From Pseudomonas viridiflava (GTDB lineage Bacteria; Pseudomonadota; Gammaproteobacteria; Pseudomonadales; Pseudomonadaceae): a stretch of DNA of 64,000 bases. A model generated the notes under the pieces. It saw only the letters and a program-made list of their open reading frames with translations. It had not been told where the DNA came from and searched no databases. Location of the stretch: the NCBI RefSeq assembly GCF_900590755.1, contig NZ_UUOC01000016.1, positions 1 through 64,000 of the forward strand, read 5' to 3'. Shown here piece after piece: positions 1 to 9,462 of this stretch (its first letter is position 1; every line of letters begins with the position of its first letter). The translations under genes and the position numbers were made by a program.

Positions 1-310
1 GCAAGGTGAATACGTCGCCCCACAGACCGAGCTGGAACAGCAAATCGCCGATATCTGGCAAGACGTGCTCAAGCTGGAACGCGTGGGCCTGACCGATAAC
101 TTCTTCGAACTGGGTGGCCATTCGTTGTTGGTGATCAAGGTGGTGTCGCGGCTGCAACTGGAGCTGGGCTTGCAGCTCACACCACAACAACTTTTTCAGG
201 CGCCGGTCCTGGGGGATTTCGCCGCCGGGCTGGAGCAATCGGCCGGGCAACTGGACAGCGCAAAAATGGACAGGCTCGAAGCGCTGTTCGACGACATGGA
301 GGAAGTTTGA
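1..310 (+). CDS. C-terminal end of a non-ribosomal peptide synthetase (thiolation domain), cut by the window edge
   Basis: The reading frame is open from base 2 and ends in TGA at 308-310. About 100 residues are visible. They hold the last part of an adenylation-to-thiolation linker and a full carrier domain with the phosphopantetheine motif LGGHSL. There is no thioesterase, so this is an internal enzyme of an assembly line that passes its peptide to the next protein. The stop codon overlaps the ATG of the following NRPS (TGATG), so the two are translationally coupled and probably work in sequence. By position it would be the PvdI/PvdJ-type synthetase before the terminal pyoverdine enzyme. 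The rest of the gene lies left of the window, so its modules and substrates cannot be read. Partial here means window edge, not truncation. Confidence 0.93.
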   Translation, partial: QGEYVAPQTELEQQIADIWQDVLKLERVGLTDNFFELGGHSLLVIKVVSRLQLELGLQLTPQQLFQAPVLGDFAAGLEQSAGQLDSAKMDRLEALFDDMEEV

Positions 311-3300
311 TGGACCGCACGGTTGCCACCAGAATCGCTCGCCGGTTCATCACCCTGCCCTTGGAAAAACGCAGGCTGTACCTGCAAAAAATGCTCGAAG
401 AAGGCGTCTCCCCCGCCAACCTGCCAATCCCTGAGGTGCAATCGGAATTCCAGCGCTTGCCGTTGTCTTTCGCTCAGGAGCGCCAATGGTTTCTCTGGCA
501 AATGGACCCTGACAGCACGGCCTATCACGTGCCGATGATGCTGCACCTCAAAGGCGTGCTGGATATCACGGCACTGCAACGCAGCTTCGATCTGTTGCTC
601 AATCGCCACGAAAGCCTGCACACCACTTTCTGCCTGCTTGATGAACAACCCGTGCAAGTAATTGCCGATCAGCAAACCGTGCGCCTGGACATCCAGACGC
701 TGGATGCCGAGACCGCCGACCGCGACGCCGCCATTCAAGCCTTCATCAGCCAATCCAGCGGCAAGCTGTTCGACCTGGAACACGGCCCGCTGCTGCGGGT
801 GGAATTACTGCACATCGACGCTGACGAACATGTACTGGTGATGACCCAGCACCATATCGTCTCCGATGGCGCGTCCATGCAGGTGATGGTCAACGAGCTG
901 GTGGAGTGCTATGCGGCGTTCAGTCAGGGTCGTCAGCCCGAATTGCCAGCGTTGCCGATCCAGTACGCCGATTACGCCATCTGGCAGCGGCACTGGATGG
1001 ACGCCGGTGAGCGCGAGCGTCAGTTGAAGTACTGGACGGGCCAACTGGGCGGTGAACAACCCGTGCTAGCGCTGCCCGCTGACCGACCGCGCCTTGCCGA
1101 GCAAAGCTATCGCGGCGCGCAGTTCAGCGTCGAAACCGATCAACAGCTCGCCTCGGCACTGCTGCAGATGGCCCAGCAACACAACGTCACGCCCTTCATG
1201 CTGTTGCTGGCCTCTTTCCAGACCTTGCTGCACCGCTACAGCCAGCAGAACGACATCCGCGTCGGCGTGCCGAGTGCCAACCGCAACCGCCCGGAAACCG
1301 AGCGGCTGATGGGCTTTTTCGTCAACACCCAGGTGCTCAAGGCCGAGTTCAACGAGAACATCCGTTTCAGCGAAGTGCTGCAACAGGTCCGCCAAGCAGC
1401 GCTGGACGCACAGGCCCATCAGGACCTGCCGTTCGAGCAACTGGTCAGCGCCCTGCAACCGGAACGCAGCCTGAGTCACAGCCCGTTGTTTCAGGTGCTG
1501 TTCAATCATCAGGGGACCCTCGAAGGCCAGAGTGCGCACTCGCTGCCGCAACTGTCGGTGGATCATCTGCCGTGGAACACCCCCAGCGCGCAGTTTGACC
1601 TGACCCTCAATACGTCGCTGTCCGAGCAGGCCTTTTCGGCGTCCATCAGCTACGCAACCGATCTGTTCGATGCTGCCACCATCGAGCAACTGTCCCGCCA
1701 TTGGCTGGCCTTGCTGCGTGCGATTATCCTCGACGCTGAGCAGCCGGTTGCCCGCCTGCCGTTGCTGGATGGCACCGAACGCAGCCAGATCATCGAAGGC
1801 TGGAATGTCCCGGTTAGCCAGAACCCTAAGGCGCTGACCGTCATCAGCCTGTTCGAACAACAAGTGCAGAGCCATCCGCAAGCCGTCGCCTTGATTGTCG
1901 GCGAGCAGCAACTGACGTATCAGCAACTCAACCGCCGCGCCAACCAGCTGGCCCACGCCCTGATCCAACGCGGTGTTGGCCCGGAAGTGCTGGTGGGTGT
2001 AGCGCTGGAACGCAGCGTGGAAATGATCGTCGCCCTGCTGGCGATTCTCAAGGCAGGCGGCGCTTATCTGCCGCTGGATCCGGGTTATCCCGAGGACCGT
2101 CTGGCCTACATGATCGACGACAGCGGCATTGGCCTGCTGCTGACCCAGGCCGCCGTGCAGCCGCAACTGCCGATCCCGGTTGGGGTTGAAGCCCTGATTC
2201 TGGATGCGCAAACCGACTGGCTGGCGGGCTACGCTGAGACCAATCCTGAAGTTGCAACAAACGCCGAACATCTGGCGTACACGATCTACACCTCAGGCTC
2301 CACCGGTAAACCCAAGGGGGTGATGGTGGCCCACCGAGCGCTGGTCAACTTCATCAGCAGCATGGCCCGCGCGCCGGGGCTGAGCGCCGATGACCGGATG
2401 CTGTCGCTGACCACCTTCTGTTTCGATATTTTCGGCCTGGAAATCTACTTGCCGCTAAGCGTTGGCGCGCGGCTGATCCTGGCGGAAACCGGCGTCAACC
2501 TCGACCCGGCAGCGCTGCTCAATATAGTGGCAAGCCAGGGCATCAGCGCGCTGCAAGCCACGCCTTCGACCTGGCGCATACTGCTGGACCATCCCCAGCG
2601 CAATGTCCTGCAGGGCTGCAAACTGCTGTGTGGCGGCGAAGCCCTGAGCGATGAACTGGCGTCACGCATGCTCGCCATCAGCGATCAACTGTGGAACCTG
2701 TATGGGCCGACCGAAACCACCATCTGGTCGGCGATCCATCGTCTCGACCCTCAACACCCCAAGCCCTGGCTTGGCCGCGCCATCGACAACACCACGTTTT
2801 ATATCCTCGACGCAGACCTGCAACCCGCCCCGAGTGGCGTAGCCGGCGAACTGCTGATTGGCGGCAACGGCCTGGCCCGTGGCTACTTCCAGCGGCCTGG
2901 CCTGAGCGCCGAACGTTTCGTGCCCGACCCGTTCGGCCCGCCCGGTGCCCGGCTGTATCGCACCGGCGACCGTTGCCGTTATCGTCGCGATGGCGTCATC
3001 GAATACCTGGGGCGGCTTGATCATCAGGTGAAGATTCGCGGCTTCCGCATCGAACCGGGTGAGATCGAAAGCCGCCTTCAAGCTCAGCCATTGATCTGTG
3101 CGGCTGCGGTGCTGGTGCAACCCGGCGCCAGCGGCGAGCAATTAGTGGCCTATATCGTGCTGGTTGAACCGGTGGAAGACGGCGCTGGGCAAACGGCGTT
3201 GCGCGAACAGATTCGCAGCGCCCTGCGCAAGGACCTGCCGGACTACATGGTGCCAGCGCAACTGATGTTCCTCGATCAACTACCCCTGACGCCCAACGGC

Positions 3301-6300
3301 AAACTGGACCGCAAGGCCCTGCCGTTGCCGGACGCGAGCCGGAGCCAAGCCCGGTACGTCGCCCCGCACACCCAGTTGCAGCAGCGCATCGCCAACATCT
3401 GGGAGGACGTGCTCAAGCTGGAGCGGGTCGGGATCAGCGCCAACTTCTTCGACCTGGGTGGCGATTCGATCATCTCGATTCAACTGGTCAGCCGGGCCCG
3501 GCAACAGGGCATCGAGTTTTCCCCCAAGGACCTGTTCCAGCATCAGACCATCGAGCAACTGGCCCGTGTGGTTCGGGTTGACGGCGGCGCATTGGCAGAA
3601 CGACCCGTTCAGGATGAACAACCCTTCGCGCTCTGCGGCTTGAATACTCACCAACTGGCTGCGCTGCCGGTGCCACTGGAGCTGATCGAGGATATTTATC
3701 CTCTGTCGCCCATGCAGCAAGGGATGTTGTTCTACACCCTGGAAGCCAACGAAGCGGCGCTGTATCTGAACCAGATGGCGGTCTCGGTGGAAGGCTTGAA
3801 CGTGGAGCGCTTCCTGGCCGCGTGGAACGCAACGATCCAGCGCCACGAGATTCTGCGCACCGGTTTCTGGTCGGCCAGCACCCTGGCCGAGCCGCTGCAA
3901 CTGGTCTACAAACAAGCGTGCATGGCCGTGCGGCAACTGGACTGGCAAGGCCGTTCGGTAGACGCCGAAGAACTCAAGCAGCAGGTAGACGCTGACGCCG
4001 CACAAGGCTTTGACCTGTTGCACGCGCCGCTGATGCGCCTGACCCTGGTCCGCCTCACCGAGAACAGCCATTACCTGATCTGGACCAGCCATCACATCCT
4101 GATGGACGGCTGGAGCAGCTCGCGGTTGTTGGGCGAAGTGCTGGAACATTACAGCGGCCAACCGGCGACGCCGAAACAGGGGCGCTATCGGGATTACATC
4201 GGCTGGCTCAAGGCCCAATCGCAAACCAGTCTGGAACTGTTCTGGAAGGATCAACTGCGCGAGGTCAACGGCCCGACGCTGCTGGCCAGCGCCATCGCAC
4301 CGCGTCCGGATTCAAGCCTGACCGGGCATGAGCCGTTGTACCTGCGCTGGGACCGCGAGCAAACCGCTTACCTGCGCGCACAGGCGCAACGCTTGCGGGT
4401 CACGCCCAACACCCTGATTCAGGCCGCCTGGCTGCTGTTGTTGCAGCGCTTTACCGGCCAGCAGACGGTGTGCTTCGGCGCGACTGTCGCCGGGCGCCCG
4501 GCCAGCCTGAATAACGCTGATGAAATGCTCGGCCTGTTCATCAACACCTTGCCGGTGGTGCAAAGCCCGGATCCACGCCAGCGGGTCGACGACTGGCTGG
4601 CGCAACTGCAAAGCTGCAATCTGAACATTCGCGATCATGAGCATGCATCGCTGGCCGACATTCAGCGCTGGTCGGGTAACAGCGGCCAGGCACTGTTCGA
4701 CAGCATTATCGTGTTCGAAAACCACCCACTGGACGAGCGTCTGGAACAGGCTTCGCGACATGAGCTGCGCTTTGGCGAGGTCAAAGCTCATGGCGTAACC
4801 GACTTCGCCATGGACCTGGCGGTGATGCTCAACGAAACCCTGAGCATTGAATTCATGTACCTGCGCAATCAGTTCAGTGCCCAGGCCACCGAGCAGATTC
4901 GCCGCAGCTACGAGGCGCTTTTGCTGGGGCTGCTGAACAACCCGCAAGCCACCCTGGGCAGCCTCGACATGCTCAGCGTTGACGAACAGCTGTTGCTGCA
5001 AGCCAGCAATCGCCTGGAGGAACCACCACAATCGGCCCCGCTGCTGGCGCAATTGATCGAACAGCACGCCCGTCGACAACCCGATGCCATTGCCGTGATC
5101 TGCGCAGGCGTGACGTTGAGCTACGCCGAACTGGAAAGCCGCGCCAACCGCCTGGCCGAGTTTTTGATCAGCCAGGAGATTGGCCCGGAAACCTTCGTCG
5201 GCGTCGCGCTGGAACGTTCGGTTGAGGTGATCGTCGCCTTCTACGCGGTGATGAAAGCCGGTGCCGCTTATGTGCCGCTGGACATCGACTATCCCAGGGA
5301 GCGAATTGAATGGATCGTCGGCGATTCAGCGATGAATGTGCTGCTTACGCAGGAGAGCTTGCTGGAAAGATTTGCTTCGACGGGCGTTCCTCTGATTGCC
5401 CTGGATGCCTCCCCTGTGGGAGCGGTGCTTGCCCGCGATAAGGGCACCGAGGTCTCAAGTGAATCGCGTCCAGCCTTATCGCGGGCAAGCATCGCTCCCA
5501 CAAGTCTGCATCGCACACGGACCATCCACCCCGAAAACCTCGCCTATCTGATCTACACCTCAGGCTCCACCGGGCAACCCAAAGGCGTGGCGGTGAGTCA
5601 CGAGCAGATCCGCATGCATTGCCTGGCCATCGCCCAGCGCTACGACATGACCCCCAACACCCGTGAGCTGCTGTTCATGTCGTTCGCCTTCGACGGTGCT
5701 CAGGAACGCTGGTTATCGACCCTGCTCAGCGGCGGCTGTCTGGTGGTGCGCGACAATCGCCTGTGGACGCCTGAAGAAACCTGGAATGCTTTACACGCCG
5801 AGCGGATCAGCATCGCCTGTTTCCCGCCCGCCTACCTGCAACAGCTGGCCGAATATGCCGACAGCCAGACCCAGGCGCCGCCACCGGTCAGCATCTATTG
5901 CTTCGGCGGTGATGCGGTGGCCGAGGCCAACTTCGAGCGGGTCAAGCGTGCCCTGCGTCCGAAATTCCTCACCAATGGCTACGGCCCTACTGAAACGGTG
6001 GTCACGCCGCTGCTGTGGAAAGTCGATGCCCTGGCAGACTGCGGCGCGGTGTATGCGCCGATTGGGACTCGGGTCGGCCAGCGAACCTTGTACGTGCTGG
6101 ATGAAATGCTCAACCCATTGCCGATTGGCGTGGCCGGTGAGTTGTACATCGGCGGTCAGGGCGTGGGGCGCGGTTATCACCAACGGGCGGCGTTGACCGC
6201 CGAGCGTTTTGTAGCCGACCCGTTCGATGCCCATGGCGGGCGTTTGTATCGCACCGGCGACCGGGTTCGTCTACGCGCCAATGGGGTCATGGACTACCTG

Positions 6301-7671
6301 GGCAGGCTCGACAATCAGGTAAAAATCCGCGGCTTCCGTATCGAATTGGGGGAGATCGAATCCCGCTTGCGGGCCATGACCGGCGTGAAGGATGCCGTGG
6401 TCGTCGCTCGGGAAACCATCAACGGCAAACAGTTGATCGGTTATGTGGTGGCCTGTGCCGACGATGGGTCTGGCTCGGATTTGCGAACCGAACTGCAACG
6501 CGACCTGCCGGATTACATGGTCCCGGCGCAGATCCTGGTGCTCAGTGAATTCCCCCTCAATGCCAACGGCAAGCTGGATCGCAAGGCGCTGCCGGAGCCA
6601 GAGTTCAAGGGCCGCGAGTTTATCGCCCCACGCAATGGGCTGGAGCGGGCGCTGGTAGCGATCTGGCAAGAAGTGCTGCAAGTCGAGCAGATCGGCGTCA
6701 CCGATAACTTCTTCGAGCTCGGCGGCGACTCGCTGCGAATTCTCAAAGTGCTGTCCAAAGTCCGGGCCAGTGAAAACCTGAACATCGAGCTGAAACTGCG
6801 AGACATGATCAGCAAGCCAACCATCGCCGAGCTGTCCGGTTTTGTGCCGCAGGACTTGCAGAACCTTGATCCAATGCTGTTACTCAATAGCCGCAGCATT
6901 GGCACGCCACCGCTATTTTGCCTGCACGCGGGGTTCGGTACGGTGTTCGACTACGAGCCGGTGGCCCGCTGCCTTGAAGGCCAACGCACCGTCTACGGCT
7001 TGCAATGCCGCATGCTGCTGGACCGTGACTGGGAAGATGAATCCCTGGCCGCCATGGCCATCGATTACGCGCAATACATCCGCCAGAAACAGGCCGAGGG
7101 GCCGTATCACCTGCTGGGCTGGTCCCTGGGTGGCACATTAGCGGTGCTGGTCGCTCAGGAGCTGGAAAACCAGGGTGAGCAGGTGGAGTTTCTCGGCCTG
7201 GTGGACAGCTTCATGCCGGGCTCTGAAGCCGGCGCTGAGCTGGAGGACTGGAGTGAGGATCTGCGCAATTTCCTGGCGGTGATTTTCGCCATCCCGGTTG
7301 AGCAGCTTGCGCCTTTGACCCTGGGTGCGAACCCTGCGGTGGACGAGTTGGAAGCGCTGATCGAGCAGACCAAGACCCAACTGCCCACCACCTCGGCCTA
7401 TGCCAGCATTGGCAGTGATGAGTTGGCGCACACCTTTTGCGTCGCCATGCATCTCAAGCGCCTGTCACTGCAAATCGACGCCCTGCCACGCACTACCAGC
7501 GCCGCCCATTGCTGGTGGGCGGCCAGTGCCAGCGATTCCAACTATCCAAAGGTCAGCGGTGCGGCGACCAACATCCGCATCCCGGCGGGCCACTATCAAT
7601 TGCTTAGCCATCCGGTGCTGCTGACCAATCTGCCGCACCTGCTGCGCGATGTTGAAGCAGTGACGCCATGA
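310..7671 (+). CDS. Terminal two-module NRPS with thioesterase (PvdD-type, pyoverdine peptide release)
   Basis: 2453 residues from the ATG at 310, which overlaps the upstream stop; a TTG at 307 is less likely. Domains: C (about 48-480, HHIVSDG near 180), A (about 505-1010), T (LGGDSI, Ser1053), C (about 1125-1560, HHILMDG near 1260), A (about 1585-2110), T (LGGDSL, Ser2141), TE (about 2195-2453; GWSLGG Ser2272, Asp2299, His2428 as likely triad). The first A domain gives the Stachelhaus-type code D-I-L-Q-L-G-L-I-W, the classical glycine code. The second gives D-G-E-C-C-G-G-V-T; Glu at the third position fits a basic residue, and hydroxyornithine is expected at the end of many pyoverdines, but this is inference. 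Two oddities: an in-frame REP pair at about residues 1701-1732, and a DCL-like second C domain without an upstream epimerase. The gene is coupled to the next hydrolase. It could serve another peptide, but the pvd neighbours argue for pyoverdine. Confidence 0.93.
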   Translation: MDRTVATRIARRFITLPLEKRRLYLQKMLEEGVSPANLPIPEVQSEFQRLPLSFAQERQWFLWQMDPDSTAYHVPMMLHLKGVLDITALQRSFDLLLNRHESLHTTFCLLDEQPVQVIADQQTVRLDIQTLDAETADRDAAIQAFISQSSGKLFDLEHGPLLRVELLHIDADEHVLVMTQHHIVSDGASMQVMVNELVECYAAFSQGRQPELPALPIQYADYAIWQRHWMDAGERERQLKYWTGQLGGEQPVLALPADRPRLAEQSYRGAQFSVETDQQLASALLQMAQQHNVTPFMLLLASFQTLLHRYSQQNDIRVGVPSANRNRPETERLMGFFVNTQVLKAEFNENIRFSEVLQQVRQAALDAQAHQDLPFEQLVSALQPERSLSHSPLFQVLFNHQGTLEGQSAHSLPQLSVDHLPWNTPSAQFDLTLNTSLSEQAFSASISYATDLFDAATIEQLSRHWLALLRAIILDAEQPVARLPLLDGTERSQIIEGWNVPVSQNPKALTVISLFEQQVQSHPQAVALIVGEQQLTYQQLNRRANQLAHALIQRGVGPEVLVGVALERSVEMIVALLAILKAGGAYLPLDPGYPEDRLAYMIDDSGIGLLLTQAAVQPQLPIPVGVEALILDAQTDWLAGYAETNPEVATNAEHLAYTIYTSGSTGKPKGVMVAHRALVNFISSMARAPGLSADDRMLSLTTFCFDIFGLEIYLPLSVGARLILAETGVNLDPAALLNIVASQGISALQATPSTWRILLDHPQRNVLQGCKLLCGGEALSDELASRMLAISDQLWNLYGPTETTIWSAIHRLDPQHPKPWLGRAIDNTTFYILDADLQPAPSGVAGELLIGGNGLARGYFQRPGLSAERFVPDPFGPPGARLYRTGDRCRYRRDGVIEYLGRLDHQVKIRGFRIEPGEIESRLQAQPLICAAAVLVQPGASGEQLVAYIVLVEPVEDGAGQTALREQIRSALRKDLPDYMVPAQLMFLDQLPLTPNGKLDRKALPLPDASRSQARYVAPHTQLQQRIANIWEDVLKLERVGISANFFDLGGDSIISIQLVSRARQQGIEFSPKDLFQHQTIEQLARVVRVDGGALAERPVQDEQPFALCGLNTHQLAALPVPLELIEDIYPLSPMQQGMLFYTLEANEAALYLNQMAVSVEGLNVERFLAAWNATIQRHEILRTGFWSASTLAEPLQLVYKQACMAVRQLDWQGRSVDAEELKQQVDADAAQGFDLLHAPLMRLTLVRLTENSHYLIWTSHHILMDGWSSSRLLGEVLEHYSGQPATPKQGRYRDYIGWLKAQSQTSLELFWKDQLREVNGPTLLASAIAPRPDSSLTGHEPLYLRWDREQTAYLRAQAQRLRVTPNTLIQAAWLLLLQRFTGQQTVCFGATVAGRPASLNNADEMLGLFINTLPVVQSPDPRQRVDDWLAQLQSCNLNIRDHEHASLADIQRWSGNSGQALFDSIIVFENHPLDERLEQASRHELRFGEVKAHGVTDFAMDLAVMLNETLSIEFMYLRNQFSAQATEQIRRSYEALLLGLLNNPQATLGSLDMLSVDEQLLLQASNRLEEPPQSAPLLAQLIEQHARRQPDAIAVICAGVTLSYAELESRANRLAEFLISQEIGPETFVGVALERSVEVIVAFYAVMKAGAAYVPLDIDYPRERIEWIVGDSAMNVLLTQESLLERFASTGVPLIALDASPVGAVLARDKGTEVSSESRPALSRASIAPTSLHRTRTIHPENLAYLIYTSGSTGQPKGVAVSHEQIRMHCLAIAQRYDMTPNTRELLFMSFAFDGAQERWLSTLLSGGCLVVRDNRLWTPEETWNALHAERISIACFPPAYLQQLAEYADSQTQAPPPVSIYCFGGDAVAEANFERVKRALRPKFLTNGYGPTETVVTPLLWKVDALADCGAVYAPIGTRVGQRTLYVLDEMLNPLPIGVAGELYIGGQGVGRGYHQRAALTAERFVADPFDAHGGRLYRTGDRVRLRANGVMDYLGRLDNQVKIRGFRIELGEIESRLRAMTGVKDAVVVARETINGKQLIGYVVACADDGSGSDLRTELQRDLPDYMVPAQILVLSEFPLNANGKLDRKALPEPEFKGREFIAPRNGLERALVAIWQEVLQVEQIGVTDNFFELGGDSLRILKVLSKVRASENLNIELKLRDMISKPTIAELSGFVPQDLQNLDPMLLLNSRSIGTPPLFCLHAGFGTVFDYEPVARCLEGQRTVYGLQCRMLLDRDWEDESLAAMAIDYAQYIRQKQAEGPYHLLGWSLGGTLAVLVAQELENQGEQVEFLGLVDSFMPGSEAGAELEDWSEDLRNFLAVIFAIPVEQLAPLTLGANPAVDELEALIEQTKTQLPTTSAYASIGSDELAHTFCVAMHLKRLSLQIDALPRTTSAAHCWWAASASDSNYPKVSGAATNIRIPAGHYQLLSHPVLLTNLPHLLRDVEAVTP
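5413..5505. repeat. REP pair (REPIN) inserted in frame inside an NRPS adenylation domain
   Basis: Two nearly identical REP arms of about 31 bases face each other (5413-5443 and 5473-5505), with core GGGAGCGGTGCTTGCCCGCG and its inverted partner, separated by about 30 bases. The whole unit is read through in frame as part of the NRPS and contains no stop. It lies in the second adenylation domain between core motifs A2 and A3, about 40 residues before YTSGSTG. The same REP family occurs between genes elsewhere in the window (51753-51843). Confidence 0.92.
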
Positions 7672-7700
7672 CAGACACCCTGAACAGACAAGGACCCACA

Positions 7701-8657
7701 ATGCCTCTTGATCCCGATCTGGAAGGATTTCTCGAACTGGCTGAACTCGGCCGTTTGAGCGGTAAAAGCCAGCCGATGCATGCGTTGAGCGTGCAGCAGG
7801 CCCGGGACGAATTCGAGCAGACCTCGCAAGTGCTCGACCCTTGCCCGCCGGGGGCCATCGAAGTCACTGAGCTTTCGATCCCAACGCGGGACGGTCAGCC
7901 AATGTCTGCGCGCTTGTATCGCAGCTCATCACAGCAGTTCGATCTGCAACCCGCCGTTCTCTATTTTCATGGCGGCGGCTACGTGGTGGGCAGTCTGGAT
8001 TCCCATGACTCGATTTGTCGTCGGCTGGCCGCCAGCGGTCAACAGGCGGTGCTGGCACCCGCTTACCGGCTGGCTCCGCAAGCGCCCTTCCCCACTGCTG
8101 TGGACGATGCCCTGGACGCCGCCAACTGGCTGGCCGAGCACGCCGCACAACTGAACATCGATAACCGCAGGGTCAGCGTGGCTGGCGACAGCGCCGGGGC
8201 TACTCTGGCGACCGTGTTGGCGATCAGTGCAGTGCTGCAACCTCAGTTGATCCAGCTGCGGCCCAAGGCTCAGTTGTTGTTTTATCCGGTGACCGATGCG
8301 TCGCGGCAACGGCCGTCACATCAGCGCTACGGCGAGGGTTTTCTGCTGGAAAGCGAGACATTGCAGTGGTTCTACCAGCACTACAGCGCGGATCCCGAAC
8401 AGCTCAAGGACTGGCGCATCTCGCCGCTGCTGACCCCCGACCTGCAAGCCCTGGCCCCGGCTTATGTGAGCCTGGCCGAATACGATCCGCTGTTTGACGA
8501 AGGGTTGGCTTATGCCGAACGGCTCAGCGCTACGGGTACAACCGTCACCCTGAACATCCAGCACGGCCTGACCCATGACTTTTTGCGGATGAGTGGGATC
8601 AGTGAGGCGATACCGGGGGTTTATGCAGCGGTTGATGAGTGGCTGAAGAGCAATTAA
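7701..8657 (+). CDS. Alpha/beta hydrolase of the hormone-sensitive lipase family, coupled to the terminal NRPS
   Basis: 318 residues. The oxyanion-hole motif HGGGYVVGS (about residue 90) and the nucleophile elbow GDSAG (about 163) are clear, and an Asp and a C-terminal HGLTHDF histidine complete a likely Ser-Asp-His triad, so this is a type IV (HSL) esterase or lipase. There is no signal peptide, so a cytoplasmic location is expected. I chose the ATG at 7701 because AAGGA precedes it at good spacing; an in-frame ATG at 7668 overlaps the NRPS stop (ATGA). The gene sits immediately after the terminal synthetase and is probably co-transcribed with it. Its substrate is unknown to me. It could hydrolyse the acyl chain or an ester of a pyoverdine intermediate, or edit stalled chains, but nothing in the sequence proves this. 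Confidence 0.88.
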   Translation: MPLDPDLEGFLELAELGRLSGKSQPMHALSVQQARDEFEQTSQVLDPCPPGAIEVTELSIPTRDGQPMSARLYRSSSQQFDLQPAVLYFHGGGYVVGSLDSHDSICRRLAASGQQAVLAPAYRLAPQAPFPTAVDDALDAANWLAEHAAQLNIDNRRVSVAGDSAGATLATVLAISAVLQPQLIQLRPKAQLLFYPVTDASRQRPSHQRYGEGFLLESETLQWFYQHYSADPEQLKDWRISPLLTPDLQALAPAYVSLAEYDPLFDEGLAYAERLSATGTTVTLNIQHGLTHDFLRMSGISEAIPGVYAAVDEWLKSN

Positions 8658-8660
8658 CAC

Positions 8661-8732
8661 CTGTAGGAGCTGCCGAAGGCTGCGAAAGCGTTATGTCTGG
8701 CGCACCGCTTTCGCAGCCTTCTGCAGCTCCTT
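8661..8732. repeat. REP pair, GGAGCTGCCGAAGGCTGCGA family
   Basis: An inverted pair starting CTGTAGGAGCTGCCGAAGG and ending in its reverse complement with a few mismatches. It begins three bases after the hydrolase stop codon and could act as a transcript-end stem-loop for the NRPS-hydrolase operon. Confidence 0.88.
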
Positions 8733-9462
8733 GTATATCTGTAGCCCGGCTAATCAGAGTGGTGAGCCTTGAATCGAGTAGCAACAACAGCATCCGGGTG
8801 CTGCTGAGCCAGGTTCCGTCCTGACGGCCGGGTCACTTTTGGTGCCAAAAGTAACCAAAACCTCTGCGCTGGCGTCCGGCCCCCGCTTCGCGGCGGTTCC
8901 TTCGCTCCGGCACCGTGGGGCGGGCACGCGCCGACGGGCCATCCATGGCCCAACGGCGCTCGCTCGGCATCCATGCCGAGCGACCCACCCCACGGCACCT
9001 CCACTCAGCCTCCCGACGCGCATTTTGTGCCGTCTGTGAAATCGTGGGAGGAAAAAGCAAAAGCAAATCTGCTTTGCAGATTTCTTCAGCATGACGCCTT
9101 ACTGCCTCACCCTGCTTTTGATTCTCGAGGCCTGCGCCAAACGTAAGAACGACCCAAATTGCGACTTGTGGCCGGCCGAGCGCAGGTATTGCGCAGTGCG
9201 GCTCTTTGTTTAAAGGCAGCGGCAAGGATGCCGGTTTAGCCGCACTGGGCCAGGGATGGCCCTTTGCGGCGACCCACGGAGCAATGCCGGAGTGAGGGAA
9301 GTCTGAGCCTTGGCGAAGACCCGGACAAAGGAGCGGGAGCGTTTTGCTTACTTTTGCGCTGTTCAAAAGTGAGGCGCCGTAAGGGCGCAACGGTGAATCA
9401 GCGTCGCCGCCGCTGCTGGATATGCAAGGTAATAGGGTTACCCCAACAGAGAACCTACAGGG
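8733..9462. other. 730-bp non-coding stretch, probably a dispersed pseudomonad repeat
   Basis: No credible gene. Several overlapping frames are open on both strands because the DNA is G+C rich, but none has a ribosome-binding site with a recognisable protein, and they contradict each other. A near-perfect palindrome lies at 8835-8852 (ACTTTTGG-TG-CCAAAAGT). I recall very similar DNA next to REP elements in other P. fluorescens-group genomes, where it is annotated as short hypothetical proteins ending in FGYFW-like peptides; this is memory, not a search. Confidence 0.5.

Noticed and set aside
1-310. Small stand-alone carrier protein
   Set aside because: The frame is open to the left edge and contains the A-T linker, so it is the end of a larger NRPS.
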